The position numbers and the translations under genes were made by a program. A model generated the notes under the pieces. That model was not told where the DNA came from, searched no databases, and was given only the letters and a program-made list of their open reading frames with translations. From an uncultured Bacillota bacterium (lineage in GTDB: Bacteria; Bacillota; Clostridia; Peptostreptococcales; Anaerovoracaceae): 13,428 nucleotides of DNA. Shown here one piece after another: positions 1 to 6,960 of the stretch. How positions within the stretch are numbered: the stretch's first letter is position 1; each line of letters starts with the position of its first letter. The DNA is taken from the NCBI GenBank assembly GCA_947302945.1, contig CAMYWZ010000006.1:1-13428 (forward strand). The letters run 5' to 3'.

Positions 1-255
1 GTCCCAGGTATGATCCGGCTTGGCTATCTCTTCTGTCCTGGTTGTTTTGCAGCGGGAACAGGTATAGGTCTTAACTCCTGCCTCAGCGCAGGTCGCCTCT
101 TTTGTGACCTTGCCTCCATCCCAGTCGTGTCCGAGGGCAGGGATCTCCTCCTCCCGCTTTTCGACGTAGCACTGCGTGCAGGTATAGACTTTTTTTCCGG
201 CCTCAGTGCAGGTCGCTTCCTTTTCAGTGACGGGCTCTCCCCAGTTATGCCCCAG
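1..255 (-). repeat. GHxW/CxxC tandem protein repeats, about 39-40 codons each
   Basis: In the frame of the secreted protein, repeat 1 covers 255-136 (40 codons) and repeat 2 covers 135-19 (39 codons). A third begins at 18 with PDHTWD and leaves the window. Each runs LGHxW, then VT-KEATC, then EAG-K-YTC, a CxxC-type pair (CTQC, CSRC) and an EEI ending. The regularly spaced cysteines resemble zinc-ribbon-like or disulfide-stabilised modules seen in surface proteins of gut Clostridia. That likeness is from memory of the pattern, not from a search. The first CxxC segment, at about 325-305 (CSKC), looks like a divergent leading unit. Confidence 0.8.
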
Positions 256-960
256 CGCATTAGTGTAGATATCGTTAGGGCTTATCTCCTGAGTTCCTTC
301 GGCATTGCTGAAATACTTTCCGCACTTGCTGCAGATCCAGTGGTCTATCTTTCCCCCATGCTCGCAGCCCGCAGTCTCCCCATTGACCATCGCAAGATCA
401 TGTCTTACCAGAACGCTCACCGTCTTGGCAGAATCAGAGTCATATGCATAAGGACCATATGCAGGATTTATCGTGGAAGAACTTTCGTAAAGTCTGAAGA
501 CTGCGCTCCCGCACTGTTTGGCTTCGAACGTTGCAGTAAACAGAACGCTACCCCTCATCCTGATCTTTATGTTCTTTGTATCGTTCAGATTGAAGTAGAA
601 TCCTACAGTCCCCTGTCTGTTTGCCTCTCATTTGTTTGACTTGCCCGATGCCGCTCTGGCAGACCAACTGCCAAGTTCATCGTCATAGGTTTCGATGTAG
701 AATGATGAAGTACCGCTACCCTGTATGCCTGTGCACGTAAACAAGGACGTGTCGAATCTGAAGCCTCCTGTAAAGTAGCTGAGTTCAGGGTTTCCATTGA
801 TCGTAACTGTAACTGTGACAGTATCGCCAACGTTAACAGACGTATTGCTGACGGTCATATTCATGTTTGATGCGGATGCGGTAGCGAACGCGGGAAAAGC
901 GAAGGCCAGCGCCAGCAGCATCGTGAATATCAATGCAAATGCTTTTATCCCTTTTCTCAT
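1..960 (-). pseudogene. Secreted cohesin-like protein with Cys-rich repeats, interrupted by an in-frame TGA and cut by the window edge
   Basis: The ATG at 960 follows an AAGGGGG Shine-Dalgarno site with 8-base spacing and lies 13 bases after the ftsQ stop. Residues 1-30 form a signal peptide: MRKGIK, a hydrophobic core, and an AxA-type end near FATASA. A beta-rich segment follows (SVNVGDTVTVTVTI, then GGFRFD), resembling the start of a cohesin or related carbohydrate-binding beta-sandwich. The frame meets TGA at 630-628, giving a 110-residue product. The same frame then stays open for 209 codons to the edge. That part contains the rest of the sandwich (TVGFYFNLN, GSVLFTATFEAK), a CxxC segment (WICSKCGKYF) and about two and a half Cys-rich repeats. 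Domain continuity across the TGA says this is one gene with a nonsense codon, a readthrough gene or a sequence error, not two genes. The exact function is unknown; secretion is inferred from the signal peptide. The C-terminus is not visible. Confidence 0.75.
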
Positions 961-973
961 GCCCTTATCCCCC

Positions 974-1942
974 TTAATCTATTCTCGGGCTGAACGACAG
1001 ATAGCCGTCGGCGCCCACCTTTATGACTCCCTTGTTTATGTTCTGGGAGTAGTGCTGCTCCGCAAGTTCCTTGATCGCGGAGAGATTCTTCAGTATGTTT
1101 TCCGGAGTTCCCTCGCAGTAGTAATTATCGTCCAGATATGTCCTCACTATGGCTGCGGAGAAATAGATCTTCTTGAAATACAGATCCTCAGCGTCCATCG
1201 ACGAAAGCAGGCGGAGCGTTTCGGCAAAGAGATAGGTCTGCTTTGCCTTAAGAGGCCTTCCCTCCGCGCCCTCCGAGATCTCTATGCCTTCCAGCACGGT
1301 GACCTGAGGCTGCTCGTCCGTGATCCGGAGCACTGTTCCGTCCCTGTCGATGATCAGGAACTTCTCTCCGCTGACGACGGCCGCGTACTCGACGCGCTCC
1401 TCTATCACTACTTTTACGGTATTGGGAGGAACACGCTCAATGACCGCGGTCTTTATATACGGACTCCTGAGGAGAGCGTTCCTGGCCGCCTTGGTCTTAA
1501 GCTCAAAGATCAGATTCTTGCCGCTTTCTATGCCTGACATGTCTATGACCTGAGCCGGAGTGTAGTAGCGGTTCCCTTCGACCTCTATGTTCGTTATGGC
1601 GAATGCGGAAGAATTCAGGAACATCACCGCGCCGGCGATGAAAAGCACGAACAGCAAAAGCAGCAGCAAGGGGTTGACCTTCTTGCGTCTTCTGCGTTTC
1701 TTTCCGCTCTTCTTCTTCGGTTGTTTCACCTCTTCAGGTTCCGGCTCCGGTTCCGCTTCCGCGTCGGAGGCGTCAGGCCCTGCGGCGCCCTCATACTCTT
1801 CGTACTCTTCGTACTCGCCGTACTCTTCCTGAGGTTCCGCTTCCGGCTCTTCACGCTCTTCCTCCGCCTCCGCGATCTCCTGCGGATGCAGCGGTGCTGT
1901 CGCCCAGACTCTGTTCCTGAGGTCTTCTTCGAATTTGCCCAT
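974..1942 (-). CDS. ftsQ: Cell division protein FtsQ/DivIB
   Basis: Bitopic divisome protein (322 residues) that links FtsL-type proteins and the septal synthase. Residues 1-88 are cytoplasmic. They include a very acidic stretch (about 25-72, rich in Glu, Pro and Tyr) followed by a basic patch (about 76-88, KKKSGKKRRRRKK). A single membrane segment covers about 90-110. The extracytoplasmic part begins with a POTRA domain (about 114-184: FAITNIEVEGNRYYTPAQV and later RVPPNTVKVVIEER), the hallmark of FtsQ/DivIB, followed by a beta domain and a short tail. The start is an ATG three bases after the murG stop (TAAACGATG) with only a weak Shine-Dalgarno site, so translation is probably coupled to murG. 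The acidic region contains a 9-bp DNA repeat. The cytoplasmic domain is long compared with E. coli FtsQ but not unusual for Gram-positive DivIB. Identification is firm from the POTRA motif, topology and position after murG. Confidence 0.92.
   Translation of the reverse strand: MGKFEEDLRNRVWATAPLHPQEIAEAEEEREEPEAEPQEEYGEYEEYEEYEGAAGPDASDAEAEPEPEPEEVKQPKKKSGKKRRRRKKVNPLLLLLLFVLFIAGAVMFLNSSAFAITNIEVEGNRYYTPAQVIDMSGIESGKNLIFELKTKAARNALLRSPYIKTAVIERVPPNTVKVVIEERVEYAAVVSGEKFLIIDRDGTVLRITDEQPQVTVLEGIEISEGAEGRPLKAKQTYLFAETLRLLSSMDAEDLYFKKIYFSAAIVRTYLDDNYYCEGTPENILKNLSAIKELAEQHYSQNINKGVIKVGADGYLSFSPRID
1794..1829 (-). repeat. Four-unit 9-bp tandem repeat in the ftsQ acidic region
   Basis: On the plus strand, units start at 1794, 1803, 1812 and 1821: TACTCTTCG twice, then TACTCGCCG and TACTCTTCC. 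Being in frame (9 bp), they encode the Glu/Tyr-rich run GEYEEYEEYE of the FtsQ cytoplasmic domain. Slippage would change its length without a frameshift. Confidence 0.85.
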
Positions 1943-1945
1943 CGT

Positions 1946-3034
1946 TTACAGATCCAGTTTGGAGTATATCACTTCAGCCGCGTCTGTGCGTCCTGTTTTT
2001 TTTGCTTTCTTTGCCATGTCGGCAAGCCTGTCCTCGTCAGCCGCAAGATCGAGCACTATGCCCGCCAGCACGTTCTTCCCTTCCGGAAGGTCCTTTTCCT
2101 CCACCATGACCGCGGCTCCCGCGTCCGCTATCGCCTTGGCGTTCCAGTACTGGTGGTTGTTCGTGACGTTGGGCGAAGGCACGAGCACGCTCGGCTTTCC
2201 GCACGCGGTTATCTCCGAGACGGCTATGGCGCCCGCCCTGCTTACCACCAGGTCCGCGGCGCACATCAGTTCGGGCATGTTGTCCGCGTATGCGATCAGC
2301 GTCAGCCCGGGTATGGTTTTGCCCTCAAGCGCCTCCTCGATCTCGCCGTAGTATCTTTTTCCGGTGACGAAGAAGAGCTTGATGTCCTTGCCCTTCATCT
2401 TCTTCGCCAGACCCAGGGTCTCTCTGTTCAGGACCTGCGCTCCGAGGCTTCCGCCAAAGACCAGTATCATCTTATCGCTCTCTTCAAGGCCCAGCGCCTC
2501 CCTGCAGGCAGTCCTGTTGAGAGCTGTAAAACCGCTCCTGATGGGGTTTCCGGTCAGTACCACCCTGCTTGGGCGTCTGAAAGCTTTCTGGGTGCCCTTA
2601 AAGCTCGTGAACACCTTGTCCACGAAGCCCGAAAGGAACTTGTTGGCCATTCCCGGAACAGCGTTCTGCTCGTGAATGTAGGTCTTTATCCCAAGCATGT
2701 GCGCGACAGCGATGACGGAACCGGTAACGTATCCGCCGGTGCCTATCGCAATGTCGGGGGCATACTTCTTCAGTATGCGGTACACTTCCTGATTGCCCTC
2801 GATGTAGGTCTTAACGGTCTTTATGTTGTTTAAAAAGTTCTTCCTGTCAAAGCCCCTTGCTTCTATGCCTTTTATCTCGTAGCCGGCCGCCGGGACGAGC
2901 CTGTTCTCCATGCCCTTTTTCGTCCCTATGAAGAGTATCTGCGCATCGGGATCCTTTTCCCTGATCTTGTCGGCTATGGCTATTGCCGGGTATATGTGCC
3001 CGCCTGTGCCTCCGCAGCTGAGTACGTACTTCAT
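1946..3034 (-). CDS. murG: UDP-GlcNAc:lipid I GlcNAc transferase MurG
   Basis: GT28-family glycosyltransferase (362 residues) that adds GlcNAc to lipid I to make lipid II on the inner face of the membrane. The N-terminal donor/acceptor loop GGTGGHIYPA (residues 8-17) is diagnostic. Further motifs are GIEARGFDRKN, the HEQNAVPGMANK segment, the C-domain glycine loop FGGSLGAQ, and the nucleotide-sugar site SRAGAIAVSEITACGKPSVL with NNHQYWNAK. The frame is open upstream to 3595, but the true start is the ATG at 3034. It is preceded by AAGGAG at 5-base spacing and overlaps the ftsW stop as ATGA, and the protein then begins MKYVLSCGG as expected. Length is normal for the family. The stop is TAA, three bases before ftsQ. 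Confidence 0.96.
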   Translation of the reverse strand: MKYVLSCGGTGGHIYPAIAIADKIREKDPDAQILFIGTKKGMENRLVPAAGYEIKGIEARGFDRKNFLNNIKTVKTYIEGNQEVYRILKKYAPDIAIGTGGYVTGSVIAVAHMLGIKTYIHEQNAVPGMANKFLSGFVDKVFTSFKGTQKAFRRPSRVVLTGNPIRSGFTALNRTACREALGLEESDKMILVFGGSLGAQVLNRETLGLAKKMKGKDIKLFFVTGKRYYGEIEEALEGKTIPGLTLIAYADNMPELMCAADLVVSRAGAIAVSEITACGKPSVLVPSPNVTNNHQYWNAKAIADAGAAVMVEEKDLPEGKNVLAGIVLDLAADEDRLADMAKKAKKTGRTDAAEVIYSKLDL

Positions 3035-4194
3035 ATCTGCTCCTTCTCGCTTGACTGTCTTGAAATATTGAAAAGCATCCCCAGTTCCGCCATGAACAGC
3101 ACTGTGGCCGTACCGCCGAGGCTTATCAGCGGAAGCACCACGCCCGTGGGCGGGAAGGACGCCGAAATAACGGCAACGTTGAGTATCACCTGCAGGCCTA
3201 TGTGCAGGGTTATGCCGCCTGCAAGCAGCGTTCCGAAGAGGTCTTTGGCGTTCACGGCTACCACGCAGCCTCTCCACAGCAGGAGCATGTAGACTGCCAT
3301 CAGCGCTATGACGCCCACGTATCCGAGCTCTTCGCCTATTATCGGGAGTATGAAGTCGCTCATGGCTTCGGGAAGATACAGAGCTTTCTGCATGCTTTTC
3401 CCGAGTCCTACGCCCAGGAATCCCCCGCTGCCCAGCGCCATGAGGCTCTGGGACACCTGGTAGCCCGAACCTAGAGGATCCTGGAAGGGATCCCAGAAGC
3501 TCGTGACTCTCTTCAGCCAGTAGCCGCCCTTTATCGCGACTATGGCTGCGAATCCTCCGGCTCCGAGACCGGCCGCAAGCACCACCCAGCCCCATGCCAG
3601 GCCTGCGATCAGCATCATGCCCAGCGTCAGCAGCAGGACGATGCCTGCCGTGGAAAGGTTGGGCTGCTTGTATATCAGGACGAAGGCTGCGACTGCTGTG
3701 CCGATGACTATCGCATGTCCTTTGAATATTTTATGCACGCGCTTCGGGTCGTTGGCGTAGAACCAGGCTATGAAGAGTATCAGAGCCACTTTGGTTATCT
3801 CGCCGGGCATGAAGGTTATCGAATCGCGCCCGGGTATCACCCTGATCCATCTCGTGGCGTTGTTTATCGTGACCGCAATGCCCCACGACTTCGGCGTGAA
3901 TATCAGCAGAAGCGTGATGAACGCGATGATGATCGCCAGAAGCGCGAACCTTCCCCAGAAGTGGTAGTCGATGTAGGCGAAAGCCACGAAGACCACCCAG
4001 CCTATGGCCATCCACATCATGTTGTTCTTCAGGTAGTATGCAGGATCGCCGTACTTGCTGAGCGCGGTGTAGTAGCTTGCGGAGTAGACCATGATGATCC
4101 CGAACACGGTAAGCAGCAGCGTAGTTGTCAAAACGCCGAAATCGCCTTCCCCGTATCTGGTCCTGAGCCTTTTTTTCTCCGCTTTCCTTGCCAA
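3031..4194 (-). CDS. ftsW: Septal peptidoglycan polymerase FtsW (SEDS family)
   Basis: Polytopic SEDS glycosyltransferase (387 residues) that polymerises lipid II at the septum with its partner class B PBP. About nine or ten hydrophobic segments are visible. Conserved features include MVYSAS in the first segment, GSGYQVSQSLMALGSGG, GVGLGKSMQK, and LPEAMSDFILPIIGEELG. In that last motif Asp280 matches the catalytic aspartate of SEDS enzymes. The C-terminal SFPPTGVVLPLISLGGT motif is also typical. The start codon is TTG at 4194: GGGAG lies 8 bases upstream, no ATG exists before the first membrane segment, and the murD stop is 18 bases away. The gene ends in an ATGA overlap with murG. SpoVE is a close paralogue that sequence alone cannot exclude, but as the only SEDS gene in the cluster FtsW is the better name. 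Confidence 0.93.
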   Translation of the reverse strand: MARKAEKKRLRTRYGEGDFGVLTTTLLLTVFGIIMVYSASYYTALSKYGDPAYYLKNNMMWMAIGWVVFVAFAYIDYHFWGRFALLAIIIAFITLLLIFTPKSWGIAVTINNATRWIRVIPGRDSITFMPGEITKVALILFIAWFYANDPKRVHKIFKGHAIVIGTAVAAFVLIYKQPNLSTAGIVLLLTLGMMLIAGLAWGWVVLAAGLGAGGFAAIVAIKGGYWLKRVTSFWDPFQDPLGSGYQVSQSLMALGSGGFLGVGLGKSMQKALYLPEAMSDFILPIIGEELGYVGVIALMAVYMLLLWRGCVVAVNAKDLFGTLLAGGITLHIGLQVILNVAVISASFPPTGVVLPLISLGGTATVLFMAELGMLFNISRQSSEKEQI

Positions 4195-4212
4195 ATCCGC
4201 CGCTCCCGTATG

Positions 4213-6960
4213 CTAAAGCTTCTTTACAAGTTCCTTGAATATCCTGCCGCGCTGCTCGTAGCCGGTGAACATGTCCCAGCTTGCGCAGGCGGGTGAAAGC
4301 AGCACCGTGTCGCCGGGCGAAGCCAGCTGAGCGCAGCTCGCGACGCATGCCTCCAGCGACGGGCACTTGATTATCCTGTCGTCGGGGAAGCCGCACTTAA
4401 GGGCGGTCTCCTTGAACCTGTCGGCTGTCGCGCCCATGAGGACGAGGTACTTCACCTTGCCGCCGAAATGCTCTATGAGCTCGGTGAAATCGGACTTCTT
4501 CTCATAGCCCCCGCCTATCAGCAGTATGGGCGTATCGGTGGCTTCTATAGCCTTTATTGTCGAATCCGGGTTGGTGCCCTTGGAGTCGTTGACGTAGCGC
4601 ACGCCTTTATAGGTGCGCACGTATTCTATGCGGTGCTCCACGCCCTTGAAGCTGCGCAGCGTCTTTGCGACAGCGGTCTTTCCCGCGCCCGCGAATATTG
4701 CCACGGCAGCTGCCGTCAGGGCGTTCTCGAGGTTGTGCTTTCCGGGGATCTGAAGGTCGGAAGTCTTGCAGAGCTTCATGTCCTTCCCGTTCTTTCTGAC
4801 GTATATGTACCCTTCTTTGACGAAAGCCGCGTGGGGCTGCATCACGAAGTCCATGCCTTCGTTCTTGGTGGTGAACGGGACGAGCATGGGACCTTCGATG
4901 TGCACAGCGACTGCGCAGGCGCCGGGGTCGTCGAAGTTGTAGATGAAGCAGTCGTCCGCGGTCTGGTTCTCGGCGACGCGGGCCTTCATCCTGGCGTATT
5001 CCTCCACGCTTCCGTGCCTGTCGAGGTGGTCCGGGGTGACGTTGCAGAGGGCCGCCACGCGGGGCCTGAACTTCTTTATGGTCTCGAGCTGGAAGCTTGA
5101 AACTTCGGCCACCATGACGATGTCCTTGTCCGCGCCCTGAACCTGGGCGGAGACCGGCTCTCCTATGTTTCCTACAACTCTGCAGGGTATCTCCGCAGTC
5201 TTGAGCATCTCTCCCACGAGGGTGGTCGTGGTGGTCTTGCCGTTCGTGCCGGTTATGGCAAGGAAGGGGCAGTCAGTGCTCTCGTAGGCGAGCTCCAGCT
5301 CTCCTATGAGCTCTTTCCCAAGCGATGCCACAGGATGCTTCGGTGTGATGCCCGGGCTTATAATGACTCTGTCAAAAGGCTTTTCTCCGCCTTCGGCGAG
5401 CTTTAAAAGCTCTTCCTGCGAGTCCGGCCCCATGTAGAGCTTTATTCCCTTTGCTTTAAGATCTTCAATGACCGCGTCGGCAAAAGCCGCCTCCGCCTTG
5501 GTGTCCCATGCGGAGATCTCCGCGGTGCCCGCGAGCAGTCCGCAGGCTGCGAGGCCTGATTTTCCAAGCCCCATGACAAGTATCTTTTCCATCTTCCTAT
5601 CCCTGATCAGCTGTGCTGTTTTTACCAGTCCCGTGGCGTTCGAGCCCTTGACAAGGACTGCGTCGCCCGGCTTAAGTTCAGCCATGACGAGCCTTCCGAG
5701 CTCTTCGATATCCTCCGCAGACACCATCTTCGTGCGGGAGCCGGGCACTTCGGATACGCCTTTGAAGTACAGGTCCTTTTTCTTTCCGACCGCGAACAGT
5801 ATATCCGTCCCCAGCTGCGCCGCGCGCCTTCCGACGCTGATGTGGCCTTCTTCCTCTGCCGCTCCGAGCTCCAGCATGTCCCCGAGGACCGCTATGCGCC
5901 TTCCCGCGCCTATGCCCGAAAGCACCTCAAGGCCCGCCTTCATCGATTCGGGGCTGGCGTTGTAGGTATCGTCGAGGAGGATGACGCCTCCTGCGTTCTC
6001 AGCCGTGAGCCTCCTCCCCTGGGCCTTTACCTGAGACAGCGCTTTGGCCGCGTCCTCAAGGCTTATCCCGTACTGAAGACCGCAGGCGGCAGCCAGCGTG
6101 CAGTCTAGCGCTATGTGCTCTCCGAGAAGCGGCACCGAAAACCGCGTTCCTTCTATGGTAAACTCTATGCCTTCCGCCCCCGCGGCGCGGTAATCCTGAT
6201 ACATCAGATCCTTTCCGACGCTGACTATGCGGAAGTTCTCTTTGCAGGCGGCGACGCTCCTTATCTCCTCTTCGGTCTTGAGGTAGTCCGAAAGAGCGTT
6301 CACCACCAGCACGTTCTTATCCGTGAAATAGCTTGTGATCTCAAGCTTCGCGTACGCTATGGCGTCACGGCTTCCGAGAAGCTCCATGTGAGCTACGCCG
6401 ACGTTCGTAACAAGCGCCAGGTCGGGCCTTATCCACTCGCTTGCATCGAGCAGCTCGTGCATGAAGTCCATACCCATTTCGAAGACCACGCACTCTGTAG
6501 TCTCGTCCGCGGCAAAGGCCGTAAGGCAGAGGCCGAAGTTCGCGTTGTAGTTGCCCTGCGTGGAAACGGTGCGGTATTTCGCCGCCATGACCGCAGCCAC
6601 GAGCATCCTCGTAGTGGTTTTGCCGACGCTTCCGGTGATGCCTATCCTTATCAGGTCGAACTGGTCCAGGTAGGCTTTGGCCATTTTGACAGCCGCCGCG
6701 TAGGCATCCGTAACGAGTATGTAAGCCGCCCCTTCGAGCTCTTCCACGTCCTTCGTCACGAGAAATGCCCTGCAGCCCTTTTCGTAAGCGGCTTTGATGT
6801 AGCTGTGTCCGTCGCTTTTGGCGCCTTCGATGCAGATGAAGAGGTCTCCTTCGCCGCAGGCTCTGGAGTCTATCTTCACGCCGCTTATGACGAGGCTGTC
6901 ACAGCCGATCAGCTTGCCGCAGGAGGCCTTCGCAAGAAACTTTATGTCAGTCGGTCTCAT
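4213..6960 (-). CDS. murF-murD: MurF-MurD fusion: two Mur ligases in one polypeptide
   Basis: One uninterrupted frame of 915 residues encodes two complete Mur ligases. Residues 1-456 are MurF, which adds D-Ala-D-Ala to UDP-MurNAc-tripeptide. This half has the P-loop GITGSVGKTTTR with Lys114, the AYAKLEI segment with the likely carbamylated lysine, LLDDTYNASPESMK, and AVLGDMLELG. Residues 457-915 are MurD, which adds D-Glu to UDP-MurNAc-L-Ala. This half has the N-terminal Rossmann start KILVMGLGKSG, the P-loop ITGTNGKTTTTT with Lys575, CNVTPDHLDRHGS, ARMKARV, VNDSKGTNPDSTI and LLSPACASWDMF. The junction is LIRDRK-MEKIL, with no linker. The internal ATG at 5592 has only AGGA two bases before it, too close for efficient initiation. 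I place the start at the ATG at 6960, not 6969, because GGGGAGG (6976-6970) is 9 bases from the former and abuts the latter. Both active sites look intact. Confidence 0.94.
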   Translation of the reverse strand: MRPTDIKFLAKASCGKLIGCDSLVISGVKIDSRACGEGDLFICIEGAKSDGHSYIKAAYEKGCRAFLVTKDVEELEGAAYILVTDAYAAAVKMAKAYLDQFDLIRIGITGSVGKTTTRMLVAAVMAAKYRTVSTQGNYNANFGLCLTAFAADETTECVVFEMGMDFMHELLDASEWIRPDLALVTNVGVAHMELLGSRDAIAYAKLEITSYFTDKNVLVVNALSDYLKTEEEIRSVAACKENFRIVSVGKDLMYQDYRAAGAEGIEFTIEGTRFSVPLLGEHIALDCTLAAACGLQYGISLEDAAKALSQVKAQGRRLTAENAGGVILLDDTYNASPESMKAGLEVLSGIGAGRRIAVLGDMLELGAAEEEGHISVGRRAAQLGTDILFAVGKKKDLYFKGVSEVPGSRTKMVSAEDIEELGRLVMAELKPGDAVLVKGSNATGLVKTAQLIRDRKMEKILVMGLGKSGLAACGLLAGTAEISAWDTKAEAAFADAVIEDLKAKGIKLYMGPDSQEELLKLAEGGEKPFDRVIISPGITPKHPVASLGKELIGELELAYESTDCPFLAITGTNGKTTTTTLVGEMLKTAEIPCRVVGNIGEPVSAQVQGADKDIVMVAEVSSFQLETIKKFRPRVAALCNVTPDHLDRHGSVEEYARMKARVAENQTADDCFIYNFDDPGACAVAVHIEGPMLVPFTTKNEGMDFVMQPHAAFVKEGYIYVRKNGKDMKLCKTSDLQIPGKHNLENALTAAAVAIFAGAGKTAVAKTLRSFKGVEHRIEYVRTYKGVRYVNDSKGTNPDSTIKAIEATDTPILLIGGGYEKKSDFTELIEHFGGKVKYLVLMGATADRFKETALKCGFPDDRIIKCPSLEACVASCAQLASPGDTVLLSPACASWDMFTGYEQRGRIFKELVKKL

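Noticed and set aside
628..630. Genome-wide reassignment of TGA or selenocysteine at the interrupted gene
   Set aside because: Several genes here end properly at TGA, and a surface beta-sandwich protein has no known reason for selenocysteine; I saw no convincing insertion hairpin.
1..639. Plus-strand open frame of 209 codons from position 10
   Set aside because: It is the antisense shadow of the secreted protein's repeats, and the minus-strand frame has clear domain signatures.
797..2833. Long plus-strand open frames opposite ftsQ and murG
   Set aside because: They are Arg/Leu/Phe-rich antisense shadows without domain motifs or ribosome sites, common opposite GC-rich genes.
3035..3595. N-terminal extension of the murG frame by 187 codons
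   Set aside because: It lies entirely inside ftsW in another frame, its composition is Arg/Gly/His-rich, and the ATG at 3034 has a good ribosome site and the canonical MurG start.
4213..5592. Separate murD gene starting at the internal ATG
   Set aside because: The frame is continuous with murF and AGGA is only two bases from the ATG, so a fused protein is the simpler reading, although minor internal initiation cannot be excluded.
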